This document shows positions 1-7,677 of a DNA stretch of 24,927 nt, piece by piece. Both the position numbers and the translations under genes were made by a program. Within the stretch, counting starts at the first letter, position 1, and each line of letters opens with the position of its first letter. The DNA comes from CAYFJO01 sp964343305 (lineage in GTDB: Bacteria; Planctomycetota; Planctomycetia; Pirellulales; Pirellulaceae), in NCBI GenBank assembly GCA_964343305.1, contig CAYFJO010000132.1, positions 1 through 24,927 on the forward strand, in the 5' to 3' direction. Below the pieces are notes generated by a model that saw only the letters and a program-made list of their open reading frames with translations, made no database searches and was not told the origin of the DNA.

Positions 1-69
1 ATCGAGACCAATTCTTTTTAACTCGAAATTAGGTTAACGGCGTTGGGTGCCACTGTTTAAGAGTGACTT

Positions 70-142
70 GTGTGCCACTGGCTCCGCCAGTGTCTGGAAT
101 CGAATCTCTCATCGAGGAACACTGGCAGAGCCAGTGGCACAC
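70..142. repeat. Inverted repeat, 24-nt arms, 23 of 24 paired
   Basis: The arm at 70-93 (begins GTGTGCCACTGGC) pairs with the arm at 119-142 (ends GCCAGTGGCACAC). The single mismatch is near the middle of the arms, and 25 nt lie between them. In RNA either strand would form a long stable hairpin. Short intergenic elements of this kind occur in planctomycete genomes (recalled, not searched). No gene is supported across it: the two open frames that span it on opposite strands have no recognisable protein character. Confidence 0.85.
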
Positions 143-277
143 GTTCAAGAGAGGGCTCAACAAGCAACCAATGGTAACGGTCAGGACTCATTGATCTGGT
201 CCAGTCTGTTCCGCCAGTTCGATTGTGTGGTCGGGGAGCGGAAAGACGGTCAGCGTGCGCCACTCGGTCTGTGCTTA

Positions 278-490
278 CCGCAACGCGGTTATAGATCGTA
301 GCCCAGGGTCGCGGTCTTCCGCGCACCCTGGGATGGTTGAACGACAAAGAACTTTACGCTGAAGGCGTTACACAAATCGAACGTCCCTTGAGTCTTGTTT
401 AACGCTTTCAGCGTAAGCAGTTGGTACGAATGTAAACCCAGCGTGCGCGAAGACGCGACGCTGGGCTACGATGTTCAACCGCGTTGCGGT
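278..490. repeat. Nested inverted repeat with four potential hairpins
   Basis: The outer arms 278-332 and 436-490 are imperfect reverse complements; both contain ACCGCAACGCGGTT and ATCGTAGCCCAG blocks. An inner pair, 354-370 and 400-416, matches at 16 of 17 positions. Each outer arm is also a hairpin by itself: CCCAGGGT pairs with ACCCTGGG at 302-332, and CCCAGCGT pairs with ACGCTGGG at 437-465. The right arm runs into the first possible start codon of the following gene at 471, which argues against that start. No protein is supported here. Confidence 0.8.
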
Positions 491-656
491 ACATCCGAGG
501 ACATCCGAAACCGATCTTCCCTTCGTACGAGTGTTGTTGCCTTGCATGGATCTGCTGGATAAAATCGCGGCTCACCATTCCCTTATTTTTTCGTCACGCA
601 GCGGCTCGGGTTCAACGCCTGATTGCACAATATCCCGCCAAGAAAGCTACGCCGCG

Positions 657-3029
657 ATGGAAGCAAACCCGCCGACGGTGGACAAAACTTCTCCAAAAGA
701 TTCGTCGGCGAACTGTCTTGTTCCTTTCTTGAATTTGGCTCGGCTGAGCGTTCTGGCCCTTTCAATGCTGCCATTGCTGGTCGCGTTTTTTGCTGAGAAG
801 GGAACATCCGAGGTTGTTGGCGGTCGCACCGGCCGCGTTGTGTTCGGCTGCCTCGTGGCCGGTTGGCTGGTGTGGTGGGTGTCACGACGGTGGCAAGGCC
901 GTTTGGATGACCTGTCGTCCAAACAGGCAACCTTGTTCGACGCATTGCCGGTGCGTTTTGTGGACGTGGCCATCATCGTGACGGCCGGCTTGGGTTTGTT
1001 CTTTGAACTGTCCGTGATTCGCTGGCAATCGAGCGTGTTTCCAGTTTTTGCTTTGTACAAGAATTTCAGTTTGCTGGCTTGTTTCGCGGGACTGGGGCTT
1101 GGCTATGCCATCGCTGGGCGTCGCCACATTCCTTTGCTGCTGTCGCCCGTTGTCATGTTGTGTCAGATTCTCGTGCTAGTCACGCTGCGACATCAAATGC
1201 CGTTGGCCAGCCGCAATGCGCTGGAACTCGCACCGATCCTTGAACAACTCAGCATGGGCTTGAAAAACCTCAGCCAACTTTATGCCCTGCTTCCGCTCTA
1301 TCTGATGTTAATCGCCGTGTTCTTAACGTCCGCGTTGGCCATGCTTCCCATGGGACAAGCTTGCGGACGATTGATGTCACGGAGCACGAAACTAAAAGCG
1401 TATGGACTCAACCTGTTGGGCAGCATCGTGGGAATCGCCGGCTCGTTTCTTGTCAGCTTCTTTTGGACGCCGCCGGCAATCTGGTTTGCTTCGGTTTTCA
1501 TTGCGACGATCGTCTTCTTGACCTATCACCGACAGTCGCTTGCGATTGGAATCGTGTCATCCATCATTGCGGTGTTGGCACTTTGGCTGCCGGATCGATC
1601 GGATTCCATCCGACAGATCTACTCGCCGTATCAACTTCTCGAGATCGACCCAATTAGCGAGGAAATCCAACTCAGTGCCTCGGGACACTATTTTCAACGT
1701 GTGTTGGATTTGTCGGCTGACAACACAATGAAACATGACGAATTGGCCGGCGCAGCGTTGTACTACGAATTGCCTTGCTCGGTCGCGGCGAGGCCTCAAA
1801 CGGTCGCCGTCGTCGGAGCGGGCATGGGAAACGACGTGGCCGCGGCACTGCGCATGGGCGCACAACGCGTCGACGCCATTGAAATCGACCCGGCGATTTT
1901 GCAACTCGGCCACGAGTTTCATCCCGAGCGGCCGTATCATGATCCGCGCGTCCGACCGATCGCCAACGATGCCCGCACGTTCTTGCGTACGACCAACGAA
2001 AAGTACGATCGTATTGTCTATGGGCTGTTAGACTCTCATACGCTTTTGAGTCACGGTTCGAGTGTCCGCGTTGATTCATTTGTCTACACCGTGGAAGGAT
2101 TTCGTGACGCCTACGCTTGTCTGACGGACGGCGGCGTGCTCAGCGTTGCCTTCAGCATGGTTGACGACAAGTTGGGCATAAAAATCTATCGAATGTTGCG
2201 CGAAGCAACCGGCGGGCAGATCCCAGCGTGTATTTCCGCGCATCACTACGACCAGGCCATCGTCTTTCTCGTGCGACGAGGACCATCGCTAGATCTTTCA
2301 GAAATTATCGCAAGCAGGCCGGGCTTGACCGACTTTACCGCCAGAATGATTGCCTCGGAGCATAAAATCGAACAGTTGCAGATCGATTTGTCCACGGACG
2401 ATTGGCCGTTCTTTTATATGCCGCATCGCGTTTATCCGTTTTCGTTTTTACCAATGGCGATCATCATTCTGGGATGCACGTTGGTTCTGACACGCAACCT
2501 GATGGGGATCAGCAAACCGAATCCATCTCACGTGGCTTTCTTCTTTCTTGGTGCCGGCTTCATGCTCGTCGAAACGAAGGCGATTACCGAATTGGGTCTT
2601 GCTTTTGGCAATACATGGCATGTGATTGGGATCGTGATCGTTGGCATCCTGACGATGGCGCTGCTGGCAAACATGGCCGTTGCCCGGTTTGGATTCCGCA
2701 ATGTCCACGTGACCTTTGTGCTGCTGCTTGCCAGTCTCATCCTGGGTTACATGCTGGCCGGAACGAGCGATATCAAGCCAACACTTGCCGGCCGATTGGT
2801 CGCCACGATCATTTTGACATGCCCCATGTTTTTTTCAGGAATTATTTTCTCGACCGTGTTACGCAACACCGGCCAGATATCGGAATTGATGGCGGCCAAC
2901 CTGCTGGGTGCGATGTTGGGCGGAATGCTTGAATACAATTCGATGTATTTTGGCTTTCGCTTCCTGTACTTGCTGGCGATTTGCGTTTATGTCATCGCGT
3001 GGGCGTTCTGCCCGCGCGGTGGTAAATGA
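657..3029 (+). CDS. Polytopic membrane protein with internal spermidine-synthase-like methyltransferase domain
   Basis: From the start at 657 the product is 790 residues. About nine hydrophobic segments come first, then a soluble Rossmann domain, then about six more segments. The soluble part has a SAM-type glycine loop VVGAGMGND followed by an acidic strand end AIEIDP, and a later block YDRIVYGLLDSH. This is the layout of spermidine/spermine-synthase-fold enzymes. The C-terminal block GFMLVETKAITELGL resembles membrane proteins annotated as fused MFS/spermidine synthase in planctomycetes (recalled). The substrate is unknown; polyamine synthesis is not shown. The frame is open from 471, but 471 lies inside an inverted repeat and the residues before 657 look unstructured, so 657 is preferred; 546 is a second option. 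The NYN gene follows 60 nt downstream on the same strand. Confidence 0.8.
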   Translation: MEANPPTVDKTSPKDSSANCLVPFLNLARLSVLALSMLPLLVAFFAEKGTSEVVGGRTGRVVFGCLVAGWLVWWVSRRWQGRLDDLSSKQATLFDALPVRFVDVAIIVTAGLGLFFELSVIRWQSSVFPVFALYKNFSLLACFAGLGLGYAIAGRRHIPLLLSPVVMLCQILVLVTLRHQMPLASRNALELAPILEQLSMGLKNLSQLYALLPLYLMLIAVFLTSALAMLPMGQACGRLMSRSTKLKAYGLNLLGSIVGIAGSFLVSFFWTPPAIWFASVFIATIVFLTYHRQSLAIGIVSSIIAVLALWLPDRSDSIRQIYSPYQLLEIDPISEEIQLSASGHYFQRVLDLSADNTMKHDELAGAALYYELPCSVAARPQTVAVVGAGMGNDVAAALRMGAQRVDAIEIDPAILQLGHEFHPERPYHDPRVRPIANDARTFLRTTNEKYDRIVYGLLDSHTLLSHGSSVRVDSFVYTVEGFRDAYACLTDGGVLSVAFSMVDDKLGIKIYRMLREATGGQIPACISAHHYDQAIVFLVRRGPSLDLSEIIASRPGLTDFTARMIASEHKIEQLQIDLSTDDWPFFYMPHRVYPFSFLPMAIIILGCTLVLTRNLMGISKPNPSHVAFFFLGAGFMLVETKAITELGLAFGNTWHVIGIVIVGILTMALLANMAVARFGFRNVHVTFVLLLASLILGYMLAGTSDIKPTLAGRLVATIILTCPMFFSGIIFSTVLRNTGQISELMAANLLGAMLGGMLEYNSMYFGFRFLYLLAICVYVIAWAFCPRGGK

Positions 3030-3089
3030 AATTGTCCGGCTTGTCGTGTTTGGAGTTATTCCCTTTTCTCACAAAGATCTCGTCCACTG

Positions 3090-3569
3090 ATGAATAAAGT
3101 CGCAGTCTTTGTCGATGTGCAAAACGTCTTCTACACAGTCAAGGAGAGTCACGGATGTCATTTCGACTACCAGGTGTTCTGGAACGAAGTCACGTCGGGA
3201 AGAGAGGTTGTCGGGGCATTCGCTTACGCGATTGATCGCAGAGATCCGAAGCAACGCCGGTTCCAACAGATTCTCGAGTCAATCGGCTTCGAGGTAAAAC
3301 TCAAGCCTTTCATACAGCGAAGTGATGGCTCGACAAAGGGCGACTGGGACGTGGGGATTACCATCGACATGCTCGAACTCGCGAGTGAAGTCGACGTGGC
3401 CGTGCTGGCGTCCGGCGATGGCGACTTCGAGATTCTCGTCAGAAAACTGCGGGACGCCCATGGCTTAGAAGTCGAAGTGTACGGTGCGACAAAACTGACA
3501 GCGGCAGCTCTGATTCAAGCGGCGACTCGATTCGTCCCAATTGAAGGGCACTTGTTGCTGTCAAGTTAA
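3090..3569 (+). CDS. NYN-domain (LabA/DUF88-type) putative ribonuclease
   Basis: 159 residues, essentially one NYN domain, a PIN-like metal-dependent nuclease fold. Visible signatures are the first strand VAVFVDVQNVF with Asp9 and Asn12, the central KGDWDVGITIDML with Asp85, Asp87 and Asp93, and SGDGDFEIL with Asp110 and Asp112. These acidic residues match the conserved metal-binding set of LabA-like NYN proteins. Family members are thought to cut RNA, but no substrate can be read from the sequence. There is no signal peptide or membrane segment, so it is probably cytoplasmic. It follows the membrane methyltransferase-like gene by 60 nt and may be co-transcribed. It ends 32 nt before a convergent gene. 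Confidence 0.85.
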   Translation: MNKVAVFVDVQNVFYTVKESHGCHFDYQVFWNEVTSGREVVGAFAYAIDRRDPKQRRFQQILESIGFEVKLKPFIQRSDGSTKGDWDVGITIDMLELASEVDVAVLASGDGDFEILVRKLRDAHGLEVEVYGATKLTAAALIQAATRFVPIEGHLLLSS

Positions 3570-3601
3570 CTCAAGAGTTGCGGGAAACTTTCGGCGGGAT
3601 A

Positions 3602-4420
3602 TTAATCGTTCGCCTCTTGCCGCCGTTTTAGATATTCGCGCAACCAACGGGCATTTTGTCGCAGTAGGATCATTCCGTAGCCGTTCAGCACGCCGATGAG
3701 GACGAGTCCACCGTTGGCTAATAACATCACGTTTCGGAGAGTTGCCCCACCTTCGCCCAAACTGTCATGAATGAACATCACCATCCACAACAGTAGAAAC
3801 AGTCCCGCCCCTCGCAGCCCGGCACGAAACTGGATTCCGCGTCCGCTCGCGGTGTCCGCCTTGTGGGCGACAATCAGTGCGAGTGTCTGAAGGAATTGAC
3901 ATGCAACAAAGATGGCGAGCGCGATGACAAGGCCGCTTTCGCGAAAAAACAGTGTCGCGAGATTTGATTTGGTTGCGCCCACGACGAGGTAAAGAATGAG
4001 GGCCGTCGAAATCGAGCCGAACAAGAAGTCGCAAATCAAACCGGATCGGGCCGTCACACCCCCGCCACCACCATGGTGTGCTGGATACTCCTTCTTGTTG
4101 TCTTTGATCGCTTCGGCGACAAGCCAGACGTGAGCATCGTCGCCCATTTCCGTCAACTGCCTCTCGATCGCGGAGCGCAAGAGAAAATACTTCAGCGAGT
4201 CACAGATGATCGCCATCCACGCTCCGGCCAGCATGAACAACAGTGGCGATTCGGCTGACCAGTCAAAGGCAACCATGCCGACAATGGGAATCGTCCCCAT
4301 GACGACAAGCTCGATGCTAGATCCGATCTGTTCACGAAAAAAACCGCCATCGCGCCGCTTCAATGCGTTCGGAGCGTTTTCGTGAAAACGTTCCAAGTCG
4401 TCGTCCGTCAGCGGGGCCAT
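3602..4420 (-). CDS. Membrane protein of unknown function
   Basis: I do not recognise this family. From the start at 4420 the product is 272 residues (MAPLTDDDLERF...). It has a charged N-terminal stretch, then hydrophobic segments around VVMGTIPIVGMVAF and FMLAGAWMAIICD, a soluble loop with a run of five glycines before VTARSG, and four more hydrophobic segments. It ends in a basic tail (LREYLKRRQEAND). The frame extends to an ATG at 4519, but those 33 extra residues are low in hydrophobic and charged pattern; neither start has a Shine-Dalgarno sequence. It is convergent with the NYN gene and downstream of the lipoprotein gene on the same strand. Confidence 0.65.
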   Translation of the reverse strand: MAPLTDDDLERFHENAPNALKRRDGGFFREQIGSSIELVVMGTIPIVGMVAFDWSAESPLLFMLAGAWMAIICDSLKYFLLRSAIERQLTEMGDDAHVWLVAEAIKDNKKEYPAHHGGGGGVTARSGLICDFLFGSISTALILYLVVGATKSNLATLFFRESGLVIALAIFVACQFLQTLALIVAHKADTASGRGIQFRAGLRGAGLFLLLWMVMFIHDSLGEGGATLRNVMLLANGGLVLIGVLNGYGMILLRQNARWLREYLKRRQEAND

Positions 4421-4583
4421 GACGCTGTTGGTTGTTTGATCTGAATTCACGTGCCGGCCAACTCCGCTGATGTTTGAAACGAACGGCAGGTTTGATGCGG
4501 ACGATTGTAAACCTTGCATGCTACGCCAACTAGCGCAGCGACTTTCGCCGTTCGCCGCCTACCGAAAGTCTCGGCGATCGCGG

Positions 4584-5462
4584 TTACTCGCGATCCATCG
4601 GCCGCGCGTTGTTCGTCGGCCCAAGATTGAAATTGCGCGGAGCTTGATTGTCCTGATTCCCCTCTTCTTCAAACGTCGCATACTCGACACCCTGATCGAC
4701 CGGCATGCTGGGCGTAAATGAGCGGTTGCGGAAATTGGCTTCGTCGAAATAGGAGATCACGGGATCTTCCGGGTGGCCTGATTGGGAGTTGCGACCGGGT
4801 TTTAGGTCCAGCCCCAGCTTGTCGCCGGCAAAATGCGTGCCTTCGTAGATCGTGCCGCTTTGGAACGGCCCGGCTCCCAGCAGCCACGTGTCTTTGGATT
4901 TGCTTCGAGCCAGCGACATCCCCGATTGCCAAACGGGCTGACGTGTTTCTCGGTGATAGGCGAACACCGCAATCTTGGCGGCTCCCTGTTGGGAATTGCG
5001 TTTGGCCAGCGATACTTCAGGCAGCGCTGGCATCAAAGGCGCACTTGTGAGCATCGAAGCGGCACTGGTGAGATTCTGTTCCTGTTGCGAGAGACCCAGC
5101 GTAAATTCGTTCCCGTCAGTACCCAGAGCACCAACACGTGCTTCGACGACGAACTCCGCATCGTCCATCTCGTCTCTCAATCGGCAATTGGCGGCGATAA
5201 GCTGTTGGCGCAAGGAACTGATAATATAGTCGGCATTGACGAAGCCGACGCCTTTGATCGATCGGACGTAGTCGGTGTTCAAGTAAACGGTTTCGCCCGA
5301 TAAGGCACGAAAATCGATGCGGGCGATCGCTTGGTCGACCGCGTCGGAGACCAGCAACTGCTCGGTGGCTTTGCGCGTGGTTGTCGTACCGCAACCAGAG
5401 CATACCGCGAGCCAGGCGCAGACAAGGATGAACCAATGGTTATGGAGAAAAACTTGAGGCAT
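4584..5462 (-). CDS. Lipoprotein, DUF6655-like
   Basis: 292 residues. The N-terminus is a short hydrophobic signal (WFILVCAWLAVCSGC) ending in a lipobox-like CSGC with Cys24 as the likely lipidated residue; Cys at -3 is unusual. TTTTRKATEQLL follows directly, a start I associate with planctomycete DUF6655 proteins (recalled, unverified). The mature part has a mixed alpha/beta domain to about residue 210, including NADYIISSLRQQL and AKIAVFAYHRETRQPVW, then a Gln/Asn/Pro-rich probably disordered tail. The AEFVVEARVGALGTD segment resembles outer-membrane-associated lipoproteins that sample quality or assembly, but no function can be assigned. It is 102 nt downstream of the prepilin-peptidase-like gene. 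Confidence 0.75.
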   Translation of the reverse strand: MPQVFLHNHWFILVCAWLAVCSGCGTTTTRKATEQLLVSDAVDQAIARIDFRALSGETVYLNTDYVRSIKGVGFVNADYIISSLRQQLIAANCRLRDEMDDAEFVVEARVGALGTDGNEFTLGLSQQEQNLTSAASMLTSAPLMPALPEVSLAKRNSQQGAAKIAVFAYHRETRQPVWQSGMSLARSKSKDTWLLGAGPFQSGTIYEGTHFAGDKLGLDLKPGRNSQSGHPEDPVISYFDEANFRNRSFTPSMPVDQGVEYATFEEEGNQDNQAPRNFNLGPTNNARPMDRE

Positions 5463-5564
5463 CAGGATTTCCGAAAACGCGAATGCGTCAACCGCACCGC
5501 TTGCGGCTGGAATAGGGGAAGAATCTTAGAGAATTCCGAAGCGAGGTTAAAGGCAGATTTCAGT

Positions 5565-6845
5565 CTATTCTTCGATCCCAAGCACCTTGGTCTTTAGCCA
5601 TCGGATCGCTAGCAGCAGAACGAACATCAAAACCAGGCACGCGACCACCATCGTTGGAATCAACCAACCTGCGGCAAAAATGGGCTCCATCCACGGCCAC
5701 ATGCGTTTCCAATTGACCAGCAGGATGACGCTCCCCAGCGAGAGATAGGGACCAAAGGCAAGCTCCGTCCTGCCCGTGAACAGAAACTGTCCCAAAGCAA
5801 TCACAACCGATGCTAGCGGCGCGAGAAAAAAGATCATCAGTGCTGCCTGCCAACCAAAAAAAGCTCCGACCATGGCCATCAACGTCACGTCGCCGAACCC
5901 CATCGCTTCGCGGCCCAGGGCAGCCTTGCCAATGATCCGCACGGCCCAAATCAATCCACCGCTGAATGCCATTCCGACCAGCGACGTCAACAAACTGGTC
6001 CAGGCGTCACCGCCTACCCACCACACAAGTGCAACGTAAAGCGGCCCCACAACCAGCATCACCACCACAGTCAAAACAAAAAAATCGGGACGACGAGGTG
6101 GGACAAAATCCGGCGCGTTGGTCTTGCGCGGCGGATTGAGGATATAGGCGATGAGATATTGAATCGCTTTTTTCAATCCACGCCGCGCGTACCAAAACCA
6201 TGGCAACAAGGCGAGGCACCAGCCCAGAATGCAAGCGACGCCAAAGCACACTCCCCACGCTTCATTAAGCCACGGCGGCCAGGCGTGGGGCGAAGTGATC
6301 AGGATCGACTCGGGGCCTTGCCCGGTGAGAACGGGCAGTCGCGAGAACGGCACGGACGCGGCAAACAACAGGCCGATCAACGTTCCCGGCACGGTGATCG
6401 AATCGGGAATTGTTTGCTCGTCGAAGTCAATGAACGTGGCCATGATGAGCAGCGAAATCAAAATCACATGCGCCAGAAACTGAACGTGCGTGACCAGCAG
6501 GTCGTTGGGCAACACGTCGCACAGCCCAGCTTGTTCGGTCTCCCAAAAGTACAGCCACATCAGTCCCATGCCACAACAGAACTCGATCAACAAGGGTCGC
6601 AGCCAAAAGCCTTTGCCGTGAACCTTCTCTTCGCGCGACAACGAAAACCAGCCAAGAATTGGCACCAGGTCGAACCAGTGTCGCGGCGGAGTGCCGTTCG
6701 TGGGTGGCGACCAAGGGCCAATCTTGCGCGGCTCGATGATTGCCAGCCGATAGATTCCGCGATTGATTTGGCTGCCAATCAGCGCACCGCTGACGAACAA
6801 GATCGCCAGACGCAGTTCTATCGGAATGCCTAGGATGAATTGCAC
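5565..6845 (-). CDS. A24-type prepilin peptidase-like membrane aspartyl protease
   Basis: 426 residues, about eight to ten membrane segments. Both aspartate motifs of the A24 family are present: FIDFDEQTIPD (Asp140 the likely first catalytic residue) and GFGDV (Asp319), followed by FGPYLSLGS, the usual conserved tail motif. Family members cut leader peptides of type IV pilins and type II secretion pseudopilins and may methylate the new N-terminus. Two oddities: the N-terminal zinc-binding CxxC pairs of bifunctional enzymes are absent, although the surrounding order (DLVPILGWFSLS ... RPLLIEF) is kept; and the two Asp residues are about 179 residues apart because of a large insertion with extra membrane segments. 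No pilin gene is nearby. The start at 6845 gives a good N-terminal membrane helix. Confidence 0.85.
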   Translation of the reverse strand: MQFILGIPIELRLAILFVSGALIGSQINRGIYRLAIIEPRKIGPWSPPTNGTPPRHWFDLVPILGWFSLSREEKVHGKGFWLRPLLIEFCCGMGLMWLYFWETEQAGLCDVLPNDLLVTHVQFLAHVILISLLIMATFIDFDEQTIPDSITVPGTLIGLLFAASVPFSRLPVLTGQGPESILITSPHAWPPWLNEAWGVCFGVACILGWCLALLPWFWYARRGLKKAIQYLIAYILNPPRKTNAPDFVPPRRPDFFVLTVVVMLVVGPLYVALVWWVGGDAWTSLLTSLVGMAFSGGLIWAVRIIGKAALGREAMGFGDVTLMAMVGAFFGWQAALMIFFLAPLASVVIALGQFLFTGRTELAFGPYLSLGSVILLVNWKRMWPWMEPIFAAGWLIPTMVVACLVLMFVLLLAIRWLKTKVLGIEE

Positions 6846-6856
6846 GGGTTTTTAAG

Positions 6857-6992
6857 TAACAAATGACAAATCACAAACAATTTCCAAGCACCAAATTCCA
6901 AGGGCTAATTTGGCGAGTCCCAAATCTCTCCGTTTGAGTATTGGGATTTGAGATTTGTTTGACATTTGTGATTTGTGTTTTGGAATTTCCAG
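6857..6992. repeat. AT-rich imperfect inverted repeat, CAAAT/ATTTG family
   Basis: The left part, about 6857-6901, is made of degenerate units such as AAATGACAAATCACAAAC and CCAAATTCCAA. The right part, about 6937-6992, carries the reverse-complement units GGGATTTG, GACATTTGTGATTTG and GGAATTTCC. The units are short and loosely repeated, so pairing can slide between registers. It fills the gap between the stop of aroK and the start of the prepilin-peptidase-like gene. Repeats built of such units are widespread between genes in planctomycetes and some other bacteria (recalled). Confidence 0.7.
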
Positions 6993-6995
6993 TTC

Positions 6996-7520
6996 TTACC
7001 GAGCCGATCCACGAATCCACCGTACGATTTCATCTGCAACCTGCTCGGGCGTCTTTCCTTCGGTATCGACCGCCCAGTCGCAAGTCTGCTGATAAATCGG
7101 CGCTCGCTCGTCAAGAATTTCTCGGATTTCCTGCAAACCACCCTTAGCCGTTAAATTCGGACGCCGCGCGGCCGTCGATTCGTCGCCCAGCACGCGAGCG
7201 GCAATCGTTTCCACGTCGGCCTGCAGCCAGACAATGTGGCCTCGCCCAACGATTGCCTCACGGTTCTGACTTCGCATCACCGCGCCGCCACCCAAAGAAA
7301 TCACCGTCTGGTCGCGATCCGACAAAATGGCGATCACTTCCGATTCCACATCACGAAACACCTGCTCGCCATCGTCCGCAAAGATCTGCGCGATCGTCTT
7401 GCCTGCCCGCCGTTCCAATTCTTCGTCCGCGTCGACCAGAGACCAATCGAGTTCCCGCGCGACAAGCGTGCCAACCGTTGTCTTCCCTGTGCCGCGGTAG
7501 CCGATAAGAAAGATATTCAT
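6996..7520 (-). CDS. aroK: Shikimate kinase
   Basis: 174 residues, the normal length for AroK. It phosphorylates shikimate at the 3-hydroxyl with ATP in the cytoplasm. The P-loop GYRGTGKT is at residues 7-14. Shikimate-binding residues fit Asp32 (VDADEE), Arg56 (FRDVE) and the GGG at 77-79 (SLGGGAV). The lid arginine is Arg120 in ARRPNLT, and ERAPIYQ is the usual C-terminal motif with Arg139. The start at 7520 is chosen because the P-loop then sits at the normal place; the frame is open to 7604, but that part is inside an inverted repeat. It is the gene after aroDE on the same strand, so two adjacent genes cover three consecutive steps of the pathway. The 157-nt gap to aroDE holds the repeat. 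Confidence 0.95.
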   Translation of the reverse strand: MNIFLIGYRGTGKTTVGTLVARELDWSLVDADEELERRAGKTIAQIFADDGEQVFRDVESEVIAILSDRDQTVISLGGGAVMRSQNREAIVGRGHIVWLQADVETIAARVLGDESTAARRPNLTAKGGLQEIREILDERAPIYQQTCDWAVDTEGKTPEQVADEIVRWIRGSAR

Positions 7521-7524
7521 GAGG

Positions 7525-7677
7525 AGAATGACGAATGACGAAACACCCAATGACGAAGGAATGACGAAGCACAAATGACGAGCGCTCGCGGAATGATTCG
7601 GCACGGATCCGAGAAAACTTCGGACTTCGGACTTCGGGTTTCTTTCGTCATTGGGTATTTGGGCATTTCGTCATTTC
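7525..7677. repeat. Imperfect inverted repeat, AATGACGAA family
   Basis: The left part, about 7525-7580, contains four or five copies of AATGACGA separated by short spacers, including ACCCAATGACGAA. The right part, about 7618-7677, contains the complements TTTCGTCATTGGGT and TTTCGTCATTT and three copies of ACTTCGG. The arms fold into a long imperfect stem around a central segment with AGCGCTCGCGGAATGATTCGG. It occupies the whole gap between aroDE and aroK. Confidence 0.75.

Noticed and set aside
471..656. N-terminal extension of the membrane methyltransferase-like protein
   Set aside because: The first codons lie in the right arm of the nested inverted repeat and the 62 extra residues have no signal, helix or conserved look; kept only as an open frame.
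6159..6833. 224-residue plus-strand frame
   Set aside because: Antisense to the prepilin-peptidase-like gene; polar, with no motif.
7525..7677. CRISPR-like array from the repeated AATGACGAA units
   Set aside because: The units are too short and variable, spacing is irregular, they are arranged as an inverted repeat, and no cas gene is present.
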